Origin: Candidula unifasciata
Taxonomy: Eukaryota; Mollusca; Gastropoda; Stylommatophora; Geomitridae
Reading direction: 5' to 3'
DNA length: 64,000 bases
Assembly: GCA_905116865.2 (NCBI GenBank)
Contig: CAJHNH020008566.1
Coordinates: forward strand, 222,501 to 286,500
The translations under genes and the position numbers were made by a program. Positions within the stretch are counted from its first letter, which is position 1; each line of letters opens with the position of its first letter. The notes beneath the pieces were generated by a model that had not been told where the DNA came from, searched no databases, and worked only from the letters and a program-made list of their open reading frames with translations. This document shows positions 35,001 through 47,000 of the stretch, piece after piece.

Positions 35001-38000
35001 CCATACAGCACTTCCTCTTGGGACTACTCAGTGCTCACGCAGCACCTGCAAAACATGTCCTTTCGTTGTCCAGACTTCTTCGGTCAGTTTCCCTAATGGT
35101 TCTTTTCAAATTAGGGAACCTTTTACTTGCGAATCCCGCAACGTAATTTATGCAATTATCTGCAAACGATGCAGCATGGCATACATTGGGGAAACTGGCA
35201 GGAAGCTAGCTGATCGTTTCCAGGAACACCTCTCTGATATCGACAAGAAGACACTCAAACCAATCCCTCTTCATTTTAATAGCCCTGACCACAGCGGTAA
35301 AGATGACATATCTGTCACAGCATTAAAATCTTGCTCTGGCGATCATACTACCCGCCTCGCTTTGGAAAATCGCCTTATCCACAGCCTTGGCGTTCTTAGT
35401 CCAAGAGGTATCAATATCCAACATACCTTCATCTAAATAGTTCTAATCTTATTACATTTTAAATGTTAATTATTTTATTTTATTTCATATTATTACCATA
35501 TTCTATTTCTTATCAATATCATTTATGTATCATTAACACTTGCTTTTCTTTTATTCCCAGTATTGTTACTATATTTTTTAGCCATCGTTTATTTTATTTT
35601 ATTTCACTTATTCCGCATCACATTTTTTAAACGTCGCTCACGTCACCCCTTAGAGATCTACATACTCTCCATTCCTCTTTTGTGTAGTCCACTTGTTTGA
35701 AAAAGGCTGCCTGGCCGAAACGTTACGTTGTGTTGTTTTGTGCACGTTTTCCTTTTTCCCATTTTGTTGAGCTTTTTAGTCAAATTTCTCTGGAATTCAT
35801 TGTATTAGCTTGACTGCAGTCACCCCCATAGTTTCACCATTATTGTTGGTCTGTATTATTGTGTATGCCAACAGGGTTGTTGTTGGTCTGTATTGTTGTG
35901 TATGCCAACAGGGTTGTTGTTGGTCTGTTTTGTTGTGTAGGCCAACACGGCTTTTGTTGGTCGGTATTGTTGTGTATGCCAACATGGCTTTTGTTGGTCT
36001 CTTTTGTTGGTCTGTAGTTTTGTGTATGCCAGCATGGCTTTTGTTGATCTGTACTGTTGTATCAATCTAGCTAGTCTTATACACCATTTACCTGTGGCAC
36101 CAAAAGTCATCAGAACAAATATTGCATAATTTTCAGAAGTGCTATTTTGTCTGTATCATAGCTCTAATGCTCACAGTTTAAAGGTTCAAATTAACTTTCC
36201 TGCACCAGTTTTGGCTCAGTCTCTCTCTACAAACTGGTAAGCCACCTTTCAGGTATTTCACACAAAGCACAAAACCTGCAGCTGCAGCAACCATCCCCTA
36301 GAATGTCTGTAAAAATCACACTTTTGAACCTTCTAATTCTTCTTTTCCCTACTCCTAGAATGCCTTGTGACTTCAGGGTAGGAAGAGGTCTCTGGAATGC
36401 CTTGTGACTTCAGGGTAGGAAGAGGTCTCTGGAATGGATCCTTCTGTTAAATAGTACTTTTCAGTGTCTTTTATATTTGTGCAGTTCATCTTCTGCATGG
36501 TCGACCCTTGGCTCTGTTTCTGTTGTATCTGTATAACACTGCTCTCTATGGTGTCCTGTCCAGTGAGCCGAATGAAGTCATCTGTGCACCAAACCCATAA
36601 ACTTCATTCAGAGCATGATGCAGTTGGCTCAACCACTTAACCATAGAGGACCCTGTTCTCTCTCTAATGTTAAATGTGTTGTTACTGCTAGAAATGTCAT
36701 CATGTTTGTACCCTACCTGAATTGTTGCATCTATCTGTAGTGCCACAACATGTTTGTACCCTGCCTGAATTGTTGCATCTATCTGTAGTGCCACAACATG
36801 TTTGTAACCTACTTGAATTGTTGCATCTATCTGTAGTGCCACAACATTTTTGTACCCTACCTGAATTGTTGCATCTATCTGTAGTGCCACAACATGTTTG
36901 TACCCTACCTGAATTGTTGCATCTATCTGTAGTGCCACATCATGTTTGTACCCTACCTGGATTGTTGCATCTGTCTGTAGTGCCACAACATGTTTGTACC
37001 CTACCTGAATTGTTGCATCTATCTGTAGTGCCACAACATGTTTGTACCCTACCTGAATTGTTGCATCTATCTGTAGTGCCACAACATTTTTGTACCCTAC
37101 CTGAATTGTTGCATCTATCTGTAGTGCCACAACATGTTTGTACCCTACCTGAATTGTTGCATCTATCTGTAGTGCCACAAGATGTTTGTACCCTACCTGA
37201 ATTGTTGCATCTATCTGTAGTGCCACAACATGTTTGTACCCTACCTGAATTGTTGCATCTATCTGTAGTGCCACAACATGTTTGTACCCTACCTGAATTG
37301 TTGCATCTATCTGTAGTGCCACAAGATGTTTGTACCCTACCTGAATTGTTGCATCTATCTGTAGTGCCACAAGATGTTTGTACCCTACCTGAATTGTTGC
37401 ATCTATCTGTAGTGCCACAACATGTTTGTACCCTACCTGAATTGTTGCATCTATCTGTAGTGCCACAACAGTGTACATCCCAAAACCACCACCCCATCAG
37501 ACACTGAAGGCGTTACAAGTTCAGAAGTCACTGCGAAGGAAGAGAGAAGCTAATGAGACAATCCGGGCAATCCAGGAGTTTGAACAAAAACTGAAAGCTG
37601 TGTTACCACCAGGAGAAGACAGGTAAAGGGGAGGTCACTCTCTTTGTACTTTTGTTTGTGACTATCAGGGCTGAAAACTTCATGGATCACAGTAGTCACC
37701 ACCGGAAGATAATGGGAGGGATGTGAAACTGGCTTTTGTAGAGGTCACCACCAGAAGATAATGGGAGGGATGTGAAACTGGCTTTTGTAGAGGTCACCAC
37801 CAGAAGATAATGGGAGGGATGTGAAACTGGCTTTTGTAGATGTCACCACCAGAAGATAATGGGAGGGATGTGAAACTGGCTTTTGTAGAGGTCACCACCA
37901 GAAGAAAATGGGAGGGATGTGAAACTGGCTTTTGTAGAGGTCACCACCAGAAGATAATGGGAGGGATGTGAAACTGGCTTTTGTAGAGGTCACCATCCAC

Positions 38001-41000
38001 TCAGTGCCAGCTTCCCAGTCACTAAGTGGTCTCTGATCACACATCACTGTCACAACGCCTGACATAATGTCAAATCAGGCTAATCGTGTTTTGTCTAACA
38101 CTTGGGTTTTGTTCTGCATTCTTTTGGAATAGTTATCAAACACAGTCAGTGGTGCAGACACTGTCTACTGTTCTCACACTTGTACAAACTGCCCAGTGGC
38201 AATAATTAATCTCACTTGACACAAGAGTTCGCTGAAACACTGATCTGTCATTTATTTGCTGCTTAGATTCCTGTTGAGATTTCCTTTTACAAATTGTTCA
38301 TGGCCACATTCTTGTTTATGGCCACATTCTTGTTTATGGCCACATTCTTGTTTATGGCCACATTCTTGTTTATGGCCACGTTCTTGTACATGGCCAGATT
38401 CTTGTTCGTGGCCAGATTCTTGTTCATGGCCACATTCTTGTTTATGGCCACATTCTTGTACATGGCCAGATTCTTGTTCATGGCCACATTCTTGTTTATG
38501 GCCACATTCTTGTTTATGGCCACATTCTTGTTTATTGCCACATTCTTGTTCATGGCCACATTCTTGTACATGGCCACATTCTTGTACATGGCCACATTCT
38601 TGTACATGGCCACATTCTTGTTCATGGCCACATTCTTGTACATGGCCACATTCTTGTACATGGCCACATTCTTGTACATGGCCACATTTGTGTACATGGC
38701 CACATTCTTGTACATGGCCATATTCTTGTACATGGCCACATTCTTGTTTATGGCCACATTCTTGTTTATGGCCACATTCTTGTACATGGCCACATTCTTG
38801 TACATGGCCACATTCTTGTTTATGGCCACATTCTTGTTTATGGCCACATTCTTGTACATGGCCACATTCTTGTTTATGGCCACATTCTTGTTTATGGCCA
38901 CATTCTTGTTTATGGCCACATTCTTGTTCATGGCCACATTCTTGTTTATGGCCACATTCTTGTTTATGGCCACATTCTTGTTCATGGCCACATTCTTGTT
39001 CATGGCCACATTCTTGTTTATGGCCACATTCTTGTTTATGGCCACATTCTTGTTTATGGCCACATTCTTGTTCATGGCCACATTCTTGTTTATGGCCACA
39101 TTCTTGTTTATGGCCACATTATTGTTCATGGCCACATTCTTGTTCATGGCCACATTCTTGTTTATGGCCACATTCTTGTTTATGGCCACATTCTTGTTCA
39201 TGGCCACATTCTTGTTTATGGCCGCATTCTTGTTCATGGCCGCATTCTTGTTTATGGCCACATTCTTGTTCATGGCCACATTCTTGTTTATGGCCACATT
39301 CTTGTTCATGGCCACATTCTTGTTCATGGCCACATTCTTGTTCATGGCCACATTCTTGTTCATGGCCACATTCTTGTTCATGGCCCCACACTTGTTTATG
39401 GCCACATTCTTGTTCATGGCCACATTCTTGTTTATGGCCACATTCTTGTTCATGGCCACATTCTTGTTCATGGCCACATTCTTGTTTATGGCCACATTCT
39501 TGTTTATGGCCACATTCTTGTTCATGGCCACATTCTTGTTTATGGCCACATTCTTGTTCATGGCCACATTCTTGTTTATGGCCACATTCTTGTTCATGGC
39601 CACATTCTTGTTCATGGCCACATTCTTGTTTATGGCCACATTCTTGTTTATGGCAACATTCTTGTTCATGCAACCAGTAGATACACATACTGATGTTCTG
39701 GCCATTTAGATTAGAGCTAGATGGCAGTTGCTGCCACTGGCAATTTTAGCATGTGAATAAGTACAGCAGTGAAGCAAAGACAGTCTTACAAATCAAAGCA
39801 ACTTGTTTAATTTTTTTTCAAACACAAATATTTTAATCCTACATTAGTCACTTCAAATTGTTACTGAAAATCAGTAATTTAAAGTAGAAAAATACAGTTT
39901 GTGAGCAATAAATATGTTTCTTTTGTTCTGACAAAAATGTAGAATATAATAAAAGAGAAGATGACTGACGCGCTATAATTATTTCAATGTTTTAATTTTT
40001 TCTAATCCCAACAGTGATTTTGATGATCATAATGTATTTAGTAAAGCAACTGAAGAAGGAAAGCTGGCCAGCATGCTCCAGGTGATTTCAACTGACGAGT
40101 ACATGGGGAAAATTCGCAGACGTCTTCAAGAAGATGCTATGGCTCGGGAGGAACGAGAGAAAAGGCGGAGAAAAGTTCTCAATGATCAGCTTAATGCCCA
40201 CCAGGCACAGGAAGTAGGTTTTTTAGTTCAACCTTTCACCTTTCACTGTCTAATTTCAGGGTACTGCAGACATTGGGCATAGTTCTGAACCTGACGTTAT
40301 ACTCTTGGTTGGGGTAGCAAGAAGATAAACTCAAGGCCATGTCAGAGAAAGCTCATCCATTGTTCTTTAAGAGCCTCTCTTTTGCTGATGAAGCAGATGC
40401 ACTCAAGCAGCTCACTTTAAACCATTTCTAAACTTTCCCACAATTGGGTGGATTTTGAGGCTAAAGACTTGCTTGCGATGAGTTAGCCAGTGTCATACAT
40501 ATCCTCTGTAGTTGTATATAATGATCTTGGTTTGGTTTATTCAACAGATCAATATCATGGCACACAGGTGTAACCCATCATGGCACACAGGTGTTACCCA
40601 TCATGACACACAGGTGTAACCCATCATGGCACACAGGTGTTACCCATCATGGCACACAGGTGTTACCCATCATGGCACACAGGTGTTACCCATCATGGCA
40701 CACAGGTGTTACCCATCATGGCACACAGGTGTTACCCATCATGGCACACAGGTGTTACCCATCATGGCACACAGATGTTACCCATCAAGGCACACAAGTG
40801 TTACCCATCATGGCACACAGGTGTTACCCATCATGGCACACAAGTGTTACCCATCATGGCACACAGGTGTAACCCATCATGGCACACAGGTGTTACCCAT
40901 CATGGCACACAGGTGTAACCCATCATGGCACACAGGTGTTACCCATCATGGCACACAGGTGTTACACATCATGGCACACAAGTGTTACCCATCATGGCAC

Positions 41001-44000
41001 ACAGGTGTTACCCATCATGGCACACAGGTGTTACCCATCATGGCACACAGGTGTTACCCATCATGGCACACAGGTGTTACCCATCATGGCACACAGGTGT
41101 TACCCATCATGGCACACAGGTGTTACACATCATGGCACACAGGTGTTACCCATCATGGCACACAGGTGTTACCCATCATGGCACACAGGTGTTACCCATC
41201 AAGGCACACAGGTGTTACCCATCATGGCACATAGGTGTTACCCATCATGGCACACAGGTGTTACCCATCATGGCACATAGGTGTTACCCATCATGGCACA
41301 CAAGTGTTACCCATCATGGCACACAAGTGTTACCCATCATGGCACACAGGTGTTACCCATCATGGCACACAGGTGTTACCCATCATGGCACACAGGTGTT
41401 ACCCATCATGGCACACAGGTGTTACCCATCATGACACACAGGTGTTACCCATCATGGCACACAGGTGTTACCCATCATGGCACACAGGTGTTACCCATCA
41501 TGGCACACAGGTGTTACCCATCATGGCACACAGGTGTTACACAGAAGTGTTTTGTTCTACTTCAAACTCAAGCCTGAGTCTGAAGCAGCTCAGCACAATA
41601 CACGAACTCTGCTGCACAGGTGAGGATCCTGAAATACCTCGGGTAGATTTTTAACTCCAAATTTTGCCTGGGCAGTGCCGTTAGGCTACTCTTTTTGATT
41701 TCCAACTGCCAAGGGATTTTTTACATAACATTACACACGTGTGTGTGTCTGTAATGATATGCTTGATCTGTCATGGCTTCCCTTATAAGTCAACCAGTCT
41801 CATGCCAGTCCTCACCAGATGCCTGCAGTGAAATGCTTGGTCAGTTATGGCTTCCCTTATAAGTTAACTGCTAATCTTCCTTTGTTGCCTGGAATGACAT
41901 GCTTGGTCAGTTATGGCTTTCCTTATAATTCAACTGCCAACCCTCCTCTGTGGCCTGGAATGATATACTTGACTGGTTTCTATTATAAGTTATAGTTACA
42001 TGCACCCAGAGAGAATACATACAATACTGGAATAACCTATAGGAAACTGAAAGTTCACTTACAACTAAAGATGTTGGTTAAATGAAAACATCCGGGAGAC
42101 TACCTGCCTCTAAGATGTCAGTCTGAACTTTGTATATAGTTAGAGAAAATGGCTGCTACACTGAGAGAATAAATATTAAATTATGCTTAACGTTATTTTG
42201 TATTAATGTGGAATTTTTGTGGTAAATGTTGTCTCGCTGACCTCACTTGGTTAAAAACAGTTTTAGAAAATAAAGTAAAGGACTCTTTTCTAGACAAGCG
42301 TATTGGGTATACAGGGCTAGACCTATATTTTATAGACCAATCAGCACTCTGTGGGTGATGGGGTCGGTATCACGCCGCCTCACTTAGTGGGTGGCAGGAT
42401 TATTTTATGTGCTCAACAAATTTCATGACAGATGGTCGAACAGATGTTTTTGTATTACTCAAAGATTGTCGAACAGATGTTTTTGTATTACTGAAAGATT
42501 GTCAAACAGATGTTTTTGTATTACTCAAAGATTGTCAAACAGATGTTTTTGTATTACTCAAAGATTGTCAAACAGATGTTTTTGTATTACTCAAAGATTG
42601 TCGAACAGATGTTTTTGTATTACTCAAAGATTGTCGAACAGATGTTTTTGTATTACTGAAAGATGGTCAAACAGATGTTTTTGTATTACTCAAAGATGGT
42701 CAAACAGATGTTTTTGTATTACTCAAAGATTGTCAAACAGATGTTTTTGTATTACTCAAAGATTGTCAAACAGATGTTTTTGTATTACTCAAAGATGGTC
42801 AAACAGATGTTTTTGTATTACTCAAAGATGGTCAAACAGATGTTTTTGTATTACTCAAAGATGGTCAAACAGATGTTTTTGTATTACTCAAAGATGGTCA
42901 AACAGATGTTTTTGTATTACTCAAAGATGGTCAAACAGATGTTTTTGTATTACTCAAAGATGGTCAAACAGATGTTTTTGTATTACTCAAAGATGGTCAA
43001 ACAGATGTTTTTGTATTACTCAAAGATGGTCAAACAGATGTTTTTGTATTACTCAAAGATGGTCAAACAGATGTTTTTGTATTACTCAAAGATGGTCAAA
43101 CAGATGTTTTTGTATTACTCAACCTAATGTTTATTTTGTAATCTGTATCGCTAGGAAGCACGATGGGAGGAGATGTTGGTGAACAGATTACTTCGACAGT
43201 CACAGCAAGAACGTCGGATTGTGGTTCAGCTACTTCAGGTACCTGTTTACATTACTAGAATAATGAACACCATAGAAAGAGCAGAAAATTGTTGTGTTTA
43301 GTCATTGGCCAGGTAATATTGGCTGTCACTGCTGTTTGCTTGTCTGTTTATGTTTTATTGACACATGCGGTACTGTCTCTTGATCAGTTAGTATTGACTG
43401 GCACTGCTGTTTGCTTGTCTCTCCATGTTTTGTTGCTGACTGTAGTGCGCCGTGTACTATTCATTCATCTATCACACAAGTCATCATTCATTCCCTTGCA
43501 CTCTTATATATCCTGGTAAATATATCCCTGTGTATCCCTGTAGTTTAGATGTGGTGATACTTGATACTTGCCAGCATTGAATCATACCCTGGGCATGTCT
43601 ACATTTGTGTGCTTGATACTTGACAGCATTGAATCATACCCTGGGCATGTCTACATTTGTGTACTTGATACTTGACAGCATTGAATCATACCCTGGGCAT
43701 GTCTACATTTGTGTACTTGATACTTGACAGCATTGAATCATACCCTGGGCATGTCTACATTTGTGTACTTGATACTTGACAGCATTGAATCATACCCTGG
43801 GCATGTCTACATTTGTGTACTTGATACTTGACAGCATTGAATCATACCCTGGGCATGTCTACATTTGTGTACTTAATACTTGACAGCATTGAATCATACC
43901 CTGGGCATGTCTACATTTGTGTACTTGATACTTGACAGCATTGAATCATACCCTGGGCATGTCTACATTTGTGTACTTAATACTTGACAGCATTGAATCA

Positions 44001-47000
44001 TACCCTGGGCATGTCTACATTTGTGTACTTGATACTTGACAGCACTGAATCATACCCTGGGCATGTCTACATTTGTGTACTTGATACTTGACAGCACTGA
44101 ATCATACCCTGGGCATGTCTACATTTGTGTACTTGATACTTGACAGCACTGAATCATACCCTGGGCATGTCTACATTTGTGTACTTAATACTTGCCAGCA
44201 TTGAATCATACCCTGGGCATGTCTACATTTGTGTACTTGATACTTGACAGCATTGAATCATACCCTGGGCATGTCTACATTTGTGTATTTAATACTTGAC
44301 AGCATTGAATCATACCCTGGGCATGTCTACATTTGTGTACTTGATACTTGACAGCATTGAATCATACCCTGGGCATGTCTACATTTGTGTACTTAATACT
44401 TGACAGCATTGAATCATACCCTGGGCATGTCTACATTTGTGTACTTGATACTTGACAGCACTGAATCATACCCTGGGCATGTCTACATTTGTGTACTTGA
44501 TACTTGACAGCACTGAATCATACCCTGGGCATGTCTACATTTGTGTACTTGATACTTGACAGCACTGAATCATACCCTGGGCATGTCTACATTTGTGTAC
44601 TTGATACTTGACAGCACTGAATCATACCCTGGGCATGTCTACATTTGTGTACTTAATACTTGCCAGCATTGAATCATACCCTGGGCATGTCTACATTTGT
44701 GTACTTGATACTTGCCAGCATTGAATCATACCCTGGGCATGTCTACAATTGTGTACTTAATACTTGACAGCACTGAATCATACCCTGGGCATGTCTACAT
44801 TTGTGTACTTAATACTTGCCAGCATTGAATCATACCCTGGGCATGTCTACATTTGTGTACTTGATACTTGCCAGCATTGAATCATACCCTGGGCATGTCT
44901 ACATTTGTGCACTTAATACTTGACAGCACTGAATCATACCCTGGGCATGTCTACATTTGTGTACTTAATACTTGACAGCATTGAATCATACCCTGGGCAT
45001 GTCTACATTTGTGTGCTTGATACTTGACAGCACTGAATCATACCCTGGGCATGTCTACATTTGTGTGCTTCAGAACATAAATTATGAAGATGCAGAGACA
45101 CCTAATGGTACTACAGTTTTAACGTATACCATTGAAGATGAAAAACACCTAAAGACTGGAGCACAAGTTGAATGCATTCTAAACCACATTGCTGAGAAAA
45201 TGTGTAAAAGGCAAAAATGATTAAAATAGATAAATGTCTGGAGAACCGCTAGTATCGACAGTTATAAGATGACAGGAGCTGAAATCATAGAACAAACCTG
45301 TGAATACAGAGCAGGCAGACAGGATACTGAGCGTGTGCTGCAGGATTGGCTTAACTACTGCCAGGTGAGCATGTGCTGCAGAATTGGCTTAACTACTGTC
45401 AGCTGATCATTTGGTGCAGGATTGGCTTAACTACTGCCAGGTGAGCATGTGCTGCAGGATTGGCTTAACTACTGTCAGCTGATCATTTGGTGCAGGATTG
45501 GCTTAAATACTGCCAGGTGAGCATGTGCTGCAGGATTGGCTTAACTACTGTCAGCTGATCATTTGGTGCAGGATTGGTCTAACTACTGATCATTTGGTGC
45601 AGGATTGAGCATGTGCTGCAGGATTGGTCTAACTACTGCCACTACTGGTCAGCTGATCATTTGTGCTGACTGTCAGCTGTTTGTGTGCTGCAGGATTGGT
45701 CTAACTAACTGATACTGTCTAACATGAGCTGTGACTGAAAGATCCTAGTCTCAACTAGAATTAAGCTGCACAGAAGCAGCCACTTATTGGCTCTCTGGTG
45801 AATTCTCTTTATTTTGTGAGCTCTATAATCTGTTTAGCATAATTTGACAACATTTGTTACCTGGTCTTGTGCAGTTATGAGTTCTCTTAATTGTATAAAT
45901 CTTTTACAGGCTCGTCGAGAAAAAGAAATCATGCGCCAGAATCGTATTCTAAGAGAGAAGCAGTACCAGGAGAGACGGGAGAAAGATTTTCAGGAAGCAC
46001 TGGCTAGAGAAGCTGTAAGTTGACCCTTTGTGGAAAGTTTAAGGCAGCACTGGCTAGAGAAGCTGTAAGTTGACCCTTTGTGGAGAGTTTCAGGCAGCAC
46101 TGGCTAGAGAAGCTGTAAGTTGACCCTTTGTGGAAAGTTTCAGGCAGCACTGGCTAGAGAAGCTGTAAGTTGACCCTTTGTGGAGAGTTTCAGGCAGCAC
46201 TGGCTAGAGAAGCTGTAAGTTGACCCTTTGTGGAAAGTTTCAGGCAGCACTGGCTAGAGAAGCTGTAAGTTGACCCTTTGTGGAAAGTTTCAGGAAGCAC
46301 TGGCTAGAGAAGCTGTAAGTTGACCCTTTGTGGAAAGTTTCAGGCAGCACTGGCTAGAGAAGCTGTAAGTTGACCCTTTGTGGAGAGTTTCAGGCACTAT
46401 TAAAACACTGAGAGAGCTTTGGTGAAATGTCAAGAAAATAGTGATGAAATATTTAGAGAGCATTTGTGAAATATGTAGAGAGCAATGGTGAAAAACGGAG
46501 TGAGAGCAATGGTGAAATATGGAGAGAGCAGTGGTGAAATATTGAGAGAACAATGGTGAAATATGGAGAGAGCAATGGCAAAGTGGCGAAATATGGAGAG
46601 AGCAATGGTGAAACATGGGGAGAGCATTGGTGAAAAAGTGAAAAAGCATTATTGAAATATGGAAAGAGCATTGGTGAAATATACAATGAGAGAACAATGA
46701 TGATATCTCCTCCCATAGATCACAGTTAGAATCAGCACGGAACACAAACTCTGCAGCACCACCAAGGGTCCAGATGTGTGTAGACCAGATTTTTCAGGGC
46801 TTAATATATTCCTTTATGAGGTCTTCTCATTTCAGTTTAGTCAGATGGAGGAGGATTTTAAACGGTCAAGTTTCAATGCGTCCCACTAGTTCGCCCCCAT
46901 ATTTTCCAAAATTATATTCAAAAAGACTAGATTTCCAATACGCTATCCCAGGATTAAGGGGTCATATTCTGAATTTTTAAAATAATGTTGTTGAAATTAA

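Larger units (their letters stand above)
32923..35800. mobile_element. Composite Penelope-like element (PLE): one inverted and two tandem copies
   Basis: The two ends are mutual inverses: ATGAATTCCAGAGAAATTTG at 32,923 is the reverse complement of the sequence ending at 35,800. Inside, a ~815-bp unit occurs once inverted (about 32,990-33,790) and twice in direct tandem (about 33,790-34,615 and 34,616-35,435), followed by a third left-hand repeat (35,436-35,770). Each unit carries a GIY-YIG endonuclease frame and a PLTR-like non-coding part. Tandem and inverted partial copies are characteristic of Penelope elements. No reverse transcriptase domain is present, so all copies are 5'-truncated. 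It lies in SPEF2 intron 4. Confidence 0.85.

Noticed and set aside
33579..35146. Alternative PLE frames ([18 protein letters not shown]...)
   Set aside because: Out-of-frame reading over the same Penelope units; the frame with GIY-YIG motifs is the coding one.
36546..37507. Open frames of 310 (-), 261 (+) and 185 (-) codons
   Set aside because: Products are 16-residue repeats of the 48-bp array; only the last copy borders a real exon, and in a different frame.
38256..39709. Open frames of 471-474 codons on both strands
   Set aside because: They are translations of the 18-bp ATGGCCACATTCTTGTTT array; a period divisible by three keeps several frames open. No splice context or homology.
40591..41654. 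Several overlapping 90-200-codon frames
   Set aside because: Phase-shifted readings of the 23-bp array in SPEF2 intron 6.
42391..43182. 263- and 244-codon frames running into the SPEF2 exon 7 region
   Set aside because: 33-bp array translation; where the longer one overlaps exon 7 it is out of the SPEF2 frame.
44972..45220. Extra SPEF2 exon after the 52-bp array ([14 protein letters not shown]...)
   Set aside because: Exons 7 and 8 already align without a gap to vertebrate SPEF2 ([14 protein letters not shown]), leaving no place for it.
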